From NCBI RefSeq assembly GCF_000832305.1, contig NZ_CP010536.1:3472001-3536000 (forward strand): a stretch of 64,000 bases of DNA, given 5' to 3'. Below are positions 9,877 to 18,424 of the stretch, piece after piece. Origin of the DNA: Cupriavidus basilensis (GTDB lineage: Bacteria > Pseudomonadota > Gammaproteobacteria > Burkholderiales > Burkholderiaceae). A model generated the notes under the pieces. That model ran no database searches. It was not told where the DNA came from and worked only from the letters and a program-made list of their open reading frames with translations. Positions within the stretch are counted from its first letter, which is position 1; each line of letters opens with the position of its first letter. The position numbers and the translations under genes were made by a program.

Positions 9877-9924
9877 GCTTTGACAGCTGCTTTGACAGCC
9901 GCTTTGACAGCCGCCCTGACATCC
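9877..9924. repeat. 12 bp tandem repeat, four units
   Basis: Four adjoining 12-mers (GCTTTGACAGCT, then two GCTTTGACAGCC, then the diverged GCCCTGACATCC) lie between the cobQ stop codon at 9926 and the ParA-like gene start at 9726. Both genes read left, so the repeat is in the spacer of a possible cobQ-parA transcript. No protein starts here. Confidence 0.8.
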
Positions 9925-9925
9925 A

Positions 9926-11449
9926 CTACGGCGCCTGGAGCGGCGCCAGCAAGGCACCCATGTCAAGGTGGGCGACGAGCGTGTCCGCCAGGCGCTCCAG
10001 CGAGGCCTCGCGCAGCGCGGCCAGGTCGACGCCCTCCGCCCGCGCCAGCCCAGCCCAGCGCAACAGTGCGCCGCAAGCCTGCGGCTGGTCGAACAGCCCG
10101 TGCACGTAGGAGGCCAGCACCTGCCCGTCCTCCGATTGCGCACCGTCCGGGCGCTCGCTTTCCAGCCATAGCGCCGGGCGCGCCAGCGCGGGGCCTGTGG
10201 TCACGCCCATATGGATCTCGTAGCCCTGCACGGTGGCCTCGGTGGCCTCGGTGGCGCCATCCAGCGCCAGCCTGCCGCTCACCACGCGCAACTGCTTGTG
10301 CGGCGCCAGCACGGTGTCGTAATCGAGCAGGCCAAAGCCTTCGCTGCTGCCGGCCTTGCCTTCATTGCCTGCCGGGTCATCCACGCGCCGGCCCAGCATC
10401 TGCATGCCGCCGCAAATACCGATGACCTTGCCGCCATAGCGCAGGTGCCGCAGCAAGGCTGGCTCCCAGCCATTGGCACGCAGGAAAGCCAGGTCGGCAC
10501 GCACGCTCTTGCTGCCCGGCAACACGATCAGGTCCGCCGGCGGGATCGGCATGCCGGGGCCAATAAAGCGCAGGTCCACCTGCGGATGCGCGCGCAGCGC
10601 ATCGAAATCCGTGTGATTGGAAATGCGCGGCAACACCGGCACGATCACGCGCAGCAGTTCGCCCCGCTTGGCCGCCTGCGCACCGATGATGGCGTCCTCG
10701 GCATCCAGGTGCAAGCCGTGCAGGTAGGGCAGCACGCCCAGCACGGGCTTGCCGGTGCGCGCCTCCAGCCAGTCCAGCCCGGGCTGCAGCAGCGCGATAT
10801 CGCCGCGGAAGCGGTTGATGATGAAGCCCTTGATGCGCGCGCGCTCCGACGCCGACAGGCAGTCCAGCGTGCCCACCAGATGGGCGAACACGCCGCCGCG
10901 GTCGATGTCGGCCACCAGCACCACCGGGCAATCCACCGCTTCGGCAAAACCCATATTGGCGATGTCGCGCTCGCGCAGGTTGATCTCCGCCGGGCTGCCA
11001 GCGCCTTCCACCATCACCACCTCGTAGGCGCTGGACAGACGCTGGTGCGAGGCCAGCACCGCCTGCATCGCCACCGGCTTGTAGGCGTGATAGGCCCGCG
11101 CGTCCAGGTCCATCCGCGCCTGGCCGTGGATGATGATCTGAGCGCCCGTATCGCTGCTCGGCTTGAGCAGCACCGGGTTCATATCGGTGTGCGGCGCCAG
11201 CCCGGCGGCGGCGGCCTGCAAGGCCTGGGCGCGCCCGATCTCGCCACCGTCCGCGGTGACCGCGCTGTTGAGCGCCATGTTCTGCGGCTTGAACGGGACC
11301 ACGCGCACGCCGGCGCGCGCCAGCACCCGGCACAGGCCCGCCACTAGCGTGCTCTTGCCCGCGTCGGAAGTGGTGCCCTGCACCATCAAGGTACCGCGCA
11401 AGCCACCCGGCAATGCCGCGCCAGCGGCTTCGGAGGAATTTTTTTGCAT
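9926..11449 (-). CDS. cobQ: Adenosylcobyric acid synthase (glutamine-hydrolysing)
   Basis: CobQ amidates four side chains of adenosylcobyrinic acid a,c-diamide with glutamine and ATP in adenosylcobalamin synthesis. The 507-residue product has an N-terminal dethiobiotin-synthetase-like ATPase domain ([12 protein letters not shown] at about residues 23-34; VFAHLVGTL near 240) and a C-terminal class I glutamine amidotransferase domain with nucleophile Cys346 in [10 protein letters not shown] and His450 in YVHGLFDQ. The ATG at 11449 is taken because homology begins at [13 protein letters not shown]; the frame continues 438 bp upstream over the divergent cobU. The 93 bp between cobQ and cobU must hold both promoters; it has no room for a B12 riboswitch. 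Confidence 0.95.
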   Translation of the reverse strand: MQKNSSEAAGAALPGGLRGTLMVQGTTSDAGKSTLVAGLCRVLARAGVRVVPFKPQNMALNSAVTADGGEIGRAQALQAAAAGLAPHTDMNPVLLKPSSDTGAQIIIHGQARMDLDARAYHAYKPVAMQAVLASHQRLSSAYEVVMVEGAGSPAEINLRERDIANMGFAEAVDCPVVLVADIDRGGVFAHLVGTLDCLSASERARIKGFIINRFRGDIALLQPGLDWLEARTGKPVLGVLPYLHGLHLDAEDAIIGAQAAKRGELLRVIVPVLPRISNHTDFDALRAHPQVDLRFIGPGMPIPPADLIVLPGSKSVRADLAFLRANGWEPALLRHLRYGGKVIGICGGMQMLGRRVDDPAGNEGKAGSSEGFGLLDYDTVLAPHKQLRVVSGRLALDGATEATEATVQGYEIHMGVTTGPALARPALWLESERPDGAQSEDGQVLASYVHGLFDQPQACGALLRWAGLARAEGVDLAALREASLERLADTLVAHLDMGALLAPLQAP

Positions 11450-11542
11450 CGTGGGATTATCGCATCGGCGGCCAGCGGCGCTGCCCTGTGCGCTGGCCAA
11501 TGCGGGCGTGCGATCCATGGATGCGCCCGCTACAATACCCGG

Positions 11543-12253
11543 ATGACCCCGGCCAACGCTTCCGCCACCGCCACCGAGCCCGTGCGCGCATCCACCCATG
11601 CGCCGGCCAGCGAACGCTCGCCCCAGGCTGCACCCGCGCCGCACGCCGCTGCCGTCCCGGGCCGCGCGCGCCAGCTCACGCTGGTGCTGGGCGGCGCGCG
11701 CTCCGGCAAGAGCCACTTTGCCGAGCAGATGGCCGCCGACCATGCCGCTGCCACCGGCGGCCCCGTTACCTATATCGCTACCGCACGCCACGGCCAGGAC
11801 AGCACCGACGAAGAGATGGAGGTGCGCATCGCGCTGCACCGCGCGCGGCGCCCGGCCGAGTGGGGCCTGGTCGAAGCGCCGCTGCATCTGGCGGATGCGC
11901 TATATACCCATGCCACCCACGATGGCTGCATACTGGTCGACTGCGTCACGCTGTGGCTCAACAACCTGCTGTTCCTCGATGCGCGCAGTTACCCCGAGCA
12001 TGGCCTGGTAACGCCACCGGCCGCCTTCACCGAGGAAATCGACGCGCTGCTGTCTGCGCTGCCCACCCTGCCCGGGCATGTGATCCTGGTCTCCAACGAG
12101 ATCGGCTTCGGCGTGGTGCCGATGGGCGCCATCACCCGCTTCTATGTCGACGAGCTGGGCCGCCTGAACCAGAAGCTGGCCGCCGCCGCGGACCGCGTGC
12201 GCCTGCTGGTGGCCGGTATCCCTGTCAGCGTGAAAGGCGCCGACCCGGCGTGA
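11543..12253 (+). CDS. cobU: Bifunctional adenosylcobinamide kinase / adenosylcobinamide-phosphate guanylyltransferase
   Basis: CobU phosphorylates adenosylcobinamide and transfers GMP to it in nucleotide-loop assembly. The 236-residue product has the P-loop LGGARSGKS at about residues 50-58, the [23 protein letters not shown] region that includes the guanylylated His, and [13 protein letters not shown] near the C-terminus, all family hallmarks. The first 45 residues are an Ala/Pro/Thr-rich extension absent from the 181-residue enterobacterial enzyme, so a downstream start is possible, though no better one is evident. The stop codon overlaps the cbiB start (TGATG), which indicates translational coupling. 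Confidence 0.93.
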   Translation: MTPANASATATEPVRASTHAPASERSPQAAPAPHAAAVPGRARQLTLVLGGARSGKSHFAEQMAADHAAATGGPVTYIATARHGQDSTDEEMEVRIALHRARRPAEWGLVEAPLHLADALYTHATHDGCILVDCVTLWLNNLLFLDARSYPEHGLVTPPAAFTEEIDALLSALPTLPGHVILVSNEIGFGVVPMGAITRFYVDELGRLNQKLAAAADRVRLLVAGIPVSVKGADPA

Positions 12254-13263
12254 TGTCGTGGCTGCCATCGCTGCCATCGCTGTCCTCATGGTGGCCGTTT
12301 CCCCTATTCAGCTGGCAAGCCTGCGTGGCCGCGGCCGCGGCCGGCGTCTTGCTGGACCAATGGCTGGGCGAGCCGCGCCGCTGGCATCCGCTGGTTGGCT
12401 TCGGCCGCCTTGCCGCAGCACTTGAGCGCCGCCTGAACCGCGGCCAGGCCGGCGCGCCGCTGCGTCAGCGGCTCACCGGCCTGGCCGCCTGGGCGCTGAT
12501 GGTGCTGGTGCCGGCCGCGCTGGCCGCGCTGCTGGTGCATGCCGCCGCGCAGTTCAGCACGGCGCTGGCGTGGCTGCTGCAAGCGCTGGCGCTCTACGCG
12601 GCACTGGGCGCGCGCAGCCTGGCCCAGCATATTGCGCCGATCGCCACGGCGCTCACGCAGGGCAATCTCGCCGATGCGCGCCAGCTCACGGCACGCATCG
12701 TCTCGCGCGACACCACCGACGCGGATACCGAAGCGCTGGCCCGCGCCGCCTGCGAATCGGCGCTGGAGAATGGCAACGACGCCATCTTCGGCGCCTTGTT
12801 CTGGTTCCTGGTCGGCGGCGCGCCCGCCGTGGTCGCCTATCGCCTGGCCAACACGCTCGATGCGATGTGGGGCTACCGCACGCCGCGCCTGCTGTATTTC
12901 GGCTGGGCGGCTGCGCGGCTTGACGATGTGCTCAACCTGGCGCCCGCCCGCCTGACCGCGCTCTCGTACGCGCTGCTCGGGCGCACTGCCCAGGCGCTGC
13001 GCTGCTGGCGCGCGCAGGCACCGGCATGGTCCAGCCCCAATGCAGGCCCGGTCATGGCGGCCGGCGCCGGTGCCGTCGGCGTGGCGCTGGGCGGCCCCGC
13101 CCGCTATCACGGCGAATGGGAAGAGCGCCCGCCGCTGGGCATGGGCCACGCGCCGGGCGCGGCCGATGTGCATGCCTGCCTGCGCCTTGTTCAGCGCACA
13201 CTGTGGCTGTGGCTGGCCGCTTCCGGCGCCAGCGCCGCCCTTCTCCACTACGGCTTAGCATGA
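12253..13263 (+). CDS. cbiB: Adenosylcobinamide-phosphate synthase (CbiB/CobD), integral membrane
   Basis: CbiB attaches aminopropanol phosphate to adenosylcobyric acid at the inner membrane. The 336-residue product has [22 protein letters not shown] near residues 35-55, the conserved DxxxGEP-x-x-xHP motif, then several hydrophobic helices and [27 protein letters not shown], another CbiB hallmark. The start overlaps the cobU stop by one base, and the stop overlaps the cobD start (ATGA at 13260-13263), so cobU, cbiB and cobD are translationally coupled. Note the name clash: Pseudomonas calls this gene cobD, whereas here I use Salmonella naming. Confidence 0.94.
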   Translation: MSWLPSLPSLSSWWPFPLFSWQACVAAAAAGVLLDQWLGEPRRWHPLVGFGRLAAALERRLNRGQAGAPLRQRLTGLAAWALMVLVPAALAALLVHAAAQFSTALAWLLQALALYAALGARSLAQHIAPIATALTQGNLADARQLTARIVSRDTTDADTEALARAACESALENGNDAIFGALFWFLVGGAPAVVAYRLANTLDAMWGYRTPRLLYFGWAAARLDDVLNLAPARLTALSYALLGRTAQALRCWRAQAPAWSSPNAGPVMAAGAGAVGVALGGPARYHGEWEERPPLGMGHAPGAADVHACLRLVQRTLWLWLAASGASAALLHYGLA

Positions 13264-14312
13264 GTACTCCGATCCGCCACGGCGGCGACCTGCTCGCCGC
13301 CGCGCGCCGCCATGGCCGTCCGGTCGAAGACTGGCTCGATCTTTCCACCGGCATCAACCCGGACGGCTATCCCGTGCCAGCCCTGCCCGCCGACGCGTGG
13401 CTGCGGCTGCCGCAGGATGACGACGGCCTGGCCGAGCTGGCCGCGCAGGCCTACGGCGCGCCGCGCGCGCTGCCGGTGGCCGGCTCGCAGGCCGCCATCC
13501 GCACGTTGCCGCAGTTACTCAGGCCCGGGCGCGTTGGCGTGGCGGTGCAGGGATACAGCGAATACGCTCCCGCCTTCGCCCGCGCGGGGCATGAGGTTGT
13601 GCCGCTCGCGGAGACGGATTTCGCCCGTGAGGACCTGGCCGCGCAACTCGATCACCTCGTGGTGGTGAACCCGAACAACCCAACCGGGCGCACGCTCGCG
13701 CAAGCCACGCTGCGGGCATGGCACGCGGATCTCGCCGCACGTGGCGGCACGCTGCTGCTCGACGAAGCTTTCATGGATTGCACACCCGAGCGCTCGCTGG
13801 CCGCGCTGGCGGATCGCCCCGGCATGGTGGTGCTGCGCTCGCTGGGCAAGTTCTACGGCCTGGCCGGCGTGCGCTGCGGCTTTGTGCTGGCCGAGCCTAT
13901 ATTGCTGGCAGCGCTGGCCGACCAGCTCGGCCACTGGACCGTGGCCGGCCCCGCACGCGCGGTGGCGCGCCTGGCCCTGGCCGATCGCACCTGGCAGGCC
14001 GCCACGCGCGACCGTTTGCAACAAGCCGGCATCCGGCTCGCGACACTGTTGCGCAAGCACGGCCTGACGCCCGTGGGACGCCCCTTGTTCAGCTGGGTAC
14101 CGCATGCCGATGCCGCGCGCCTGCACGAAGCGCTCGCGCGGCAAGGCGTGTGGACGCGGCTGTTCGACGCGCCGCCGGGCATCCCTGGCGCGTTGCCAAG
14201 CCTGCGCCTGGGTTTGCCACCAGCGCAGGAGCCCGCATGGCAACGGCTCGACGCGGCACTGGCCCAAGCCCTTGCAACAACGCGCTCCGACAGCAGCATC
14301 CTATCCAGCTAA
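13260..14312 (+). CDS. cobD: Threonine-phosphate decarboxylase (PLP-dependent)
   Basis: This enzyme decarboxylates L-threonine phosphate to the aminopropanol phosphate that CbiB uses. The 350-residue product is a class I/II aminotransferase-fold protein with N-terminal [32 protein letters not shown], the typical CobD/CobC opening, [11 protein letters not shown] for PLP contact, and the Schiff-base Lys197 in [10 protein letters not shown]. The start is the ATG overlapping the cbiB stop; the frame extends 234 bp further upstream inside cbiB without homology. btuF starts 6 bp downstream in the same operon. In Pseudomonas nomenclature this is cobC. Confidence 0.92.
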   Translation: MSTPIRHGGDLLAAARRHGRPVEDWLDLSTGINPDGYPVPALPADAWLRLPQDDDGLAELAAQAYGAPRALPVAGSQAAIRTLPQLLRPGRVGVAVQGYSEYAPAFARAGHEVVPLAETDFAREDLAAQLDHLVVVNPNNPTGRTLAQATLRAWHADLAARGGTLLLDEAFMDCTPERSLAALADRPGMVVLRSLGKFYGLAGVRCGFVLAEPILLAALADQLGHWTVAGPARAVARLALADRTWQAATRDRLQQAGIRLATLLRKHGLTPVGRPLFSWVPHADAARLHEALARQGVWTRLFDAPPGIPGALPSLRLGLPPAQEPAWQRLDAALAQALATTRSDSSILSS

Positions 14313-14318
14313 CGCCCG

Positions 14319-15242
14319 ATGACCCCTACCTCGATCACTACCCGTGCCCTGCTGGCCCTCGCCACGCTGCTGGGCAGCCTCCTTTGCAGCCACGCCGGCG
14401 CCGCCGTATCCGTGGTCGATGACGCCGGCCAGACCGTCACGCTGGACCAGCCCGCGCGCCGCGTGATCTCGCTCGCGCCGCACGTCACCGAAATGCTCTA
14501 CGCCGCCGGCGGCGGCTCGCGCATCGTCGGCACCGTAAGCTACAGCGACTACCCGCCACAGGCCCGCGACATCCCGCGCGTCGGCGACAACAAGGCGCTG
14601 GATCTGGAACGCATCGCCGCGCTCAAGCCCGACCTGATCGTGGTGTGGCGCCACGGCAATGCGCAGAAACAAACCGACCGCCTGCGCGCGCTCGGCCTGC
14701 CGCTGTTCTACAGCGAGCCGCGCAAGCTCGAAGGCATCCCCAGCAACATCGAAAGAATGGGCGTGCTGCTCGGCACCGAGCCCACCGCCAACAGCGCCGC
14801 CACCAGCTTTCGCCAGCAGATCGACAAGCTGCGCCAGACCTATGCGGCGCGTGCGCCGGTGACGGTGTTCTACCAGGTATGGCAACAACCCCTGATGACG
14901 CTCAGCGGCCAGCACCTGATCAGCGACGTGCTCGCGCTATGCGGCGGGCGCAACCTGTTCGCCAACGAAGCGCTGCTGGTGCCGACGGTCTCGGTGGAAT
15001 CCGTGGTAGCCGGCAATCCGGAAGTCATGATGACTGCCAGCATGGGCGCGACCCGCTCCGACCGGCCGCTGCCGGACTTCGCCATGTGGGAACGCTGGAA
15101 ACAGGTAACCGCCGTGGCGCGTGGCAACCTCTACGCCATCGACGGCGACCTGGTCAACCGAGCCGGCCCACGCATCGCCCAAGGCGCGCAGGTCGTGTGC
15201 AAGGACCTGGACGACGCGCGGCGCAAACGGCCAGCGCAATAG
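14319..15242 (+). CDS. btuF: Periplasmic cobalamin-binding protein of an ABC transporter
   Basis: A 307-residue class III substrate-binding protein with a signal peptide (about residues 1-28, ending SHAGA) followed by VSVVDDAGQTVTLDQPARRVISLAPHVTEML, the standard BtuF/FecB opening. VGDNKALDLERIAALKPDLIVVW and AVARGNLYAIDGDLVNRAGPRI fit the vitamin B12 subgroup. It would deliver cobalamin or cobinamide to BtuCD, but btuC and btuD are encoded in the opposing operon 5 kb away. It ends the cobU-cbiB-cobD-btuF operon. The assignment to B12 rather than heme or siderophore rests on context. Confidence 0.87.
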   Translation: MTPTSITTRALLALATLLGSLLCSHAGAAVSVVDDAGQTVTLDQPARRVISLAPHVTEMLYAAGGGSRIVGTVSYSDYPPQARDIPRVGDNKALDLERIAALKPDLIVVWRHGNAQKQTDRLRALGLPLFYSEPRKLEGIPSNIERMGVLLGTEPTANSAATSFRQQIDKLRQTYAARAPVTVFYQVWQQPLMTLSGQHLISDVLALCGGRNLFANEALLVPTVSVESVVAGNPEVMMTASMGATRSDRPLPDFAMWERWKQVTAVARGNLYAIDGDLVNRAGPRIAQGAQVVCKDLDDARRKRPAQ

Positions 15243-15308
15243 GAGCAAGACAGGTCAAGGGTCAGGCCTGACATCCCGTACTTGACGAGCGCCCGCCCTC
15301 TCCCCCGG

Positions 15309-15334
15309 CCCCTCTCCCACAAGTGGGAGAGGGG
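15309..15334. repeat. Short perfect palindrome, family copy 1
   Basis: Perfect 12 bp arms CCCCTCTCCCAC and GTGGGAGAGGGG separated by AA, 67 bp after btuF. Near-identical palindromes occur at 44517-44544 and 54279-54304, always between genes. It is a REP-like element or weak terminator; there is no T tract. Confidence 0.8.
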
Positions 15335-15371
15335 AGCCAAGCAGCGGCAAAATCAACCAACTGGTGTAGCC

Positions 15372-15597
15372 GTGATTCCCGCCCGAGGGGCGGAAATCAC
15401 CCAAGCGCGATGCGAAGCGAGCCGTGAAGGTGTGCCAAGGCCGTATGGGGCGCCTCGGGATTCGGCGAAAAGAGCGGAAAAGAGGGACCCATGTCTGAGT
15501 ATCGCCTCAAGGCGATGCGAGTTTGGGTCCCGGCCGCTCTTTTCGTCGAATCCCGAGGAGGTAGTCGCCCCATCCGGCGCGCCTTTTTTGCCTACTT
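15372..15597. repeat. Structured intergenic repeat, copy 2, left part
   Basis: This matches copy 1 (6724-6947) over its whole length, including the large nested palindrome with arms 15453-15477 and 15534-15558. It ends inside the 5' arm of the second hairpin, where the insertion sequence has landed. Relative to copy 1, C6810-G6901 is replaced by A15460-T15551, so the pair is kept. Like copy 1 it lies between convergent genes (btuF and cobC). Confidence 0.82.
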
Positions 15598-15650
15598 TGA
15601 CCCGTCCTGACTAAGGTTGACACTTTTCCCGCAGCAATGAGGAGAGTGTC

Positions 15651-16055
15651 TTGGATATAGATCGGAAACGAACCCAACGCGACTACACGCTGGCTTTTAA
15701 GCTGGCGGTCGTTGAGGAAGTGGAAAAAGGCGAACTGACGTACAAGCAGGCGCAACACAAGTACGGAATCCAGGGGAGGTCCACGGTGCTGGTATGGTTA
15801 CGCAAGCACGGACTACAGGACTGGAGCGGCTCGTTGCCACAGGGCGCCCGGTACGCGACGATGGAAAAGCAAGGTAAAGCCAAGCCCCGCACGCCGGAGC
15901 AGCGCATCAAGGAACTGGAAGTCCAGTTGCGCGAGGCGCAGGAGAAGGCGCGACTGTTCGAAGCAGTGATCGACGTGATTCAGAAGGAGCACGGGGTACG
16001 CGTCGTAAAAAAGCCTTCGGGCAAGTCCTCGCGCAAGAGCTCGTCCAAGGGCTAA
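15651..16055 (+). CDS. IS3-family transposase OrfA
   Basis: A 134-residue helix-turn-helix DNA-binding subunit. RDYTLAFKLAVVEEVEKGELTYKQAQHKYGI followed by STVLVWLRKHG is the IS3 OrfA HTH; a leucine-zipper-like helix follows (RIKELEVQLREAQEKARLFEAVIDVI, about residues 88-113). The start codon is TTG at 15651, with GGAGAG 5 nt upstream. Near the end the codons GTA AAA AAG (16005-16013) form an A-AAA-AAG slippery site, where -1 slippage would join OrfA to OrfB. Without slippage translation ends at 16055. Confidence 0.88.
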   Translation: MDIDRKRTQRDYTLAFKLAVVEEVEKGELTYKQAQHKYGIQGRSTVLVWLRKHGLQDWSGSLPQGARYATMEKQGKAKPRTPEQRIKELEVQLREAQEKARLFEAVIDVIQKEHGVRVVKKPSGKSSRKSSSKG

Positions 16056-16894
16056 GCGTTAGCAGGGCTTGCCGTTACTTTGGCATCAGTCGCCAGGCGT
16101 ACTACAAGCGCCGCCACAGCGAGCTTCGACAAACGGCCCGAGACGCCAGGATCTGCGCATTGGTCACCGAAGTGCGGCTGCGCCAACCCCGTTTGGGCAC
16201 GCGAAAACTGCAGCGGGTTCTGCAGGCGCCGCTGGCGAAGGCAGATATCCGGGTGGGCCGAGACCGGCTATTTGATGTTCTGCGCGCAGCCAGGCTGCTC
16301 GTGAAACCGCATCGGGCGTATCACAAGACCACTAACAGCCATCACCGTTTCCGGTGCCATCCCAATCTTCTCAAGGAGGGGCCGCAGAAGGTAGTGCCCA
16401 CGGCGGCCGAGCAGGTCTGGGTCGCTGACATTACGTACCTTCCCACCACCCAGCAGACCGTCTATCTGAGTCTTGTTACGGATGCCTGGTCGCGCAAGAT
16501 CGTGGGCTACCATGTCCATGACAGCCTGCAGACCGAGCAGGTGAGCCAGGCGCTGAAAATGGCACTACGCTCGCGCCGGACCCGGCAGACGCTGGTACAT
16601 CATTCGGATCGAGGAATTCAATACTGCGCGACCTACTACCAGGCCATCCATCAGCGGCACGGTTTGACCTGTTCCATGACCGACGGCTACGACTGCTACC
16701 AGAACGCCATGGCCGAGCGCATCAACGGCATCCTCAAGAGCGAATTCCTGCTGAACCGACCAACTGACCTGCAGCAAGCGGCTCGCATGGTGAAGGAGTC
16801 CGTACAGATCTATAACCGTGAACGCCCCCATCAAGCCCTGAAATACAAAACGCCCGATGAGGTTCATCGGGCGTCTATTACCTTGGAACGCTAG
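16013..16894 (+). CDS. IS3-family transposase OrfB (made as an OrfAB fusion by -1 frameshifting)
   Basis: The DDE recombinase part. In the -1 frame after the slippery site at 16007-16013 the sequence reads through to a stop at 16894, giving an OrfAB of about 414 residues. An HTH_21-like region (SVSRACRYFGISRQAYYKR) is followed by the catalytic core with Asp in VWVADITYLP, Asp in VHHSDRGIQYC and Glu in NAMAERINGILKSEF, the normal rve triad. The first in-frame ATG is not until 16676; the earliest usable alternative start is the GTG at 16160, so frameshifting is the expected route. Confidence 0.88.
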   Translation, partial: AFGQVLAQELVQGLSVSRACRYFGISRQAYYKRRHSELRQTARDARICALVTEVRLRQPRLGTRKLQRVLQAPLAKADIRVGRDRLFDVLRAARLLVKPHRAYHKTTNSHHRFRCHPNLLKEGPQKVVPTAAEQVWVADITYLPTTQQTVYLSLVTDAWSRKIVGYHVHDSLQTEQVSQALKMALRSRRTRQTLVHHSDRGIQYCATYYQAIHQRHGLTCSMTDGYDCYQNAMAERINGILKSEFLLNRPTDLQQAARMVKESVQIYNRERPHQALKYKTPDEVHRASITLER

Positions 16895-16941
16895 GCGCCC
16901 ACGGCGCCACAAAACCTGTCAACCTATGTCAGGACTTGACA

Positions 16942-17029
16942 CTTTTTTGGCAAGACAAAAAAGTAGGTCGCCGCCCCGCAGGGGTGGTGAAACCGCAGTT
17001 GAAGTTGCCCTTGACGTTAAGCCGTTGCA
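16942..17029. repeat. Structured intergenic repeat, copy 2, right part
   Basis: The continuation of copy 2 after the insertion: the CTT target duplicate, the rest of the second hairpin (3' arm 16957-16967), the CGCCGCCCCGCAGGGG segment, and a short degenerate GTTGAA tail (one perfect unit against four in copy 1). The hairpin pair C6949-G6962 of copy 1 is T-A here. It ends about 30 bp before the cobC stop codon. Confidence 0.8.
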
Positions 17030-17058
17030 TCTGCAGTCATAACCCGACACCAATCAAC

Positions 17059-17634
17059 TCAAACCCGATTCCACCACCGCAACCTCGCCACACCGCCACC
17101 CAGCGTAAACCGGCAACTCGCCCCATAACCAAGATCCCACCCCAGCGTAGTAGCCAGCGGCACCCCGAGCCAGTGCGCCGCCAACATACGCATCGGCCCC
17201 GCATGCGCAACAACCCACAGCCGGTCCGGCGCATCCACCGGCAAGGCATCGGCCCAAGCCGCCACACGCGCCATCGCCTGCGCGACGGTCTCGCCCCCAT
17301 GAGGCCGCGCATGCAGCAGATCCGCAGCCCACGCATCGAGCTCGGCGCGCGGCACGGCGTCCCATGCGAGGCCTTCCCAACGGCCAAAATCGAGTTCGCG
17401 CAACTGCGCATCGGCTTGCGGCACCACCCCGAAATCCCGCGCAAGCAAATCAGCCGTCGCGCGAGCCCGCGCCATCGTGCTGCAAACAATGCGCTGCGGC
17501 GCAAGGCCATCGAGCGCCAGCAGCATGCGAGCAGGCTCGGGCAAAACGGGCTGCGCCAGCGGCAGGTCAAGCGCGCCGTAGCAGATCCCTTGCGCAACCT
17601 CAGGCGCCGCGTGGCGGATCAGGACCAGGTCCAT
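17059..17634 (-). CDS. cobC: Alpha-ribazole phosphatase (histidine phosphatase superfamily)
   Basis: CobC removes the phosphate from alpha-ribazole phosphate or from adenosylcobalamin phosphate at the end of B12 synthesis. The 191-residue product starts MDLVLIRHAAP, with catalytic His8 in an R-H-A version of the R-H-G motif. ELDFGRWEG and the second catalytic His144 in VVAHAGP complete the phosphoglycerate-mutase fold. The start at 17634 overlaps the end of cobS by 16 bp. It is the last gene of the leftward B12 operon and faces the insertion sequence and repeat downstream. Confidence 0.9.
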   Translation of the reverse strand: MDLVLIRHAAPEVAQGICYGALDLPLAQPVLPEPARMLLALDGLAPQRIVCSTMARARATADLLARDFGVVPQADAQLRELDFGRWEGLAWDAVPRAELDAWAADLLHARPHGGETVAQAMARVAAWADALPVDAPDRLWVVAHAGPMRMLAAHWLGVPLATTLGWDLGYGASCRFTLGGGVARLRWWNRV

Positions 17635-18383
17635 GCCGCCGCCACCAGATAGATCAACAACTCGGCCAGCTGCTGCGCCATGCCGAGGCAATCGCCGGTG
17701 TAGCCGCCAATGCGGCGAACAAAGTAGCGTCCCAGCAAAAAGCGCAGCGCCACCAAGGCAACGATCACCACAGCGGCAAACAGCGGCGACACCAGCAGCA
17801 GCGGCAAGGCACCGCAAAGCAGCGTGAAACCCAGCCCGATGCCGGACAGCCGCTGCGCCACCGGCTTGGCCTTGCCTTCGGCACGCACGTAGTCCAGCGT
17901 GGCAAGATAGCTCACCGCCATGGCGCGGCTGGCCGCATGCGCGGCCACCAGCACCAGCAGCAACGCCACCATGCCGCTGCGCGCGGCAATCGCCACCAGC
18001 AACTGCCACTTCAGCAGCAACGCCACCACCAGCGCGATGGCGCCGAATGCCCCGATGCGCGAGTCGTGCATGATGCGCAGCACGTCCTCGCGCCGGTAGC
18101 CACCGCCGAAGGCATCCACGCAGTCGGCCAGGCCGTCCTCGTGAAAAGCGCCGGTGGCCAGCAGTGTCGCAGCCATGCCCAGCAGCAAGGCCACGCCCGG
18201 CGGCCACCATTGCAGCGCGCCCCAGCTAGCCAGCGCGCCCAGCATGCCGACCAGCAACCCCACCAGCGGAAAATAGCGCGCCGCCGCGTTCAGGTAGTGC
18301 GGCGCAAAGCCGACCCAGCGCGGCACCGGCACCCGCGTGAAGTAGCCGACGGCGGTCAGGAAGTAGCGAAGTTCGTCGAGCAT
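17619..18383 (-). CDS. cobS: Adenosylcobinamide-GDP ribazoletransferase (cobalamin synthase)
   Basis: CobS joins adenosylcobinamide-GDP to alpha-ribazole (phosphate) at the inner membrane. The 254-residue product has RYFPLVGLLVGML near residue 36, GAFHEDGLADCVDAFGGGYRREDVLRIMHDSRIGAFGA (the Asp-rich metal-binding signature) at about residues 78-115, and six or so hydrophobic helices. The start at 18383 (MLDELRYFLTAVGYFTRVPVP) fits the family; longer in-frame sequence upstream runs through cobT. cobT lies 41 bp upstream and cobC overlaps downstream. Confidence 0.94.
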   Translation of the reverse strand: MLDELRYFLTAVGYFTRVPVPRWVGFAPHYLNAAARYFPLVGLLVGMLGALASWGALQWWPPGVALLLGMAATLLATGAFHEDGLADCVDAFGGGYRREDVLRIMHDSRIGAFGAIALVVALLLKWQLLVAIAARSGMVALLLVLVAAHAASRAMAVSYLATLDYVRAEGKAKPVAQRLSGIGLGFTLLCGALPLLLVSPLFAAVVIVALVALRFLLGRYFVRRIGGYTGDCLGMAQQLAELLIYLVAAAWTWS

Positions 18384-18424
18384 GGACAGGTGCGTTGGAC
18401 CAGGTAGCGGGAGCGTGCCGCGGT

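Larger units (their letters stand above)
15598..16941 (+). mobile_element. IS3-family insertion sequence, 1344 bp, intact
   Basis: The terminal inverted repeats begin TGACCCGTCCTGAC on the left and, reading inward from the right, TGTCAAGTCCTGAC; both ends also share AGGTTGACA further in. CTT occurs directly outside each end (15595-15597 and 16942-16944), a 3 bp target duplication as expected for IS3 elements. Removing the element and one CTT restores a sequence matching the uninterrupted repeat at 6941-6970. It encodes orfA and orfB with a programmed frameshift signal, and all three DDE residues are present, so it looks functional. Confidence 0.92.

Noticed and set aside
10377..11333. Minus-strand 318-codon frame overlapping cobQ
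   Set aside because: Translation is Arg/Ala/Gly-rich without domains and lies in another frame of the well-supported cobQ.
15651..16894. Transposase as a pseudogene broken by a frameshift
   Set aside because: The A-AAA-AAG slippery site at the junction, the full DDE triad, intact inverted repeats and target duplication show the normal IS3 two-frame arrangement.
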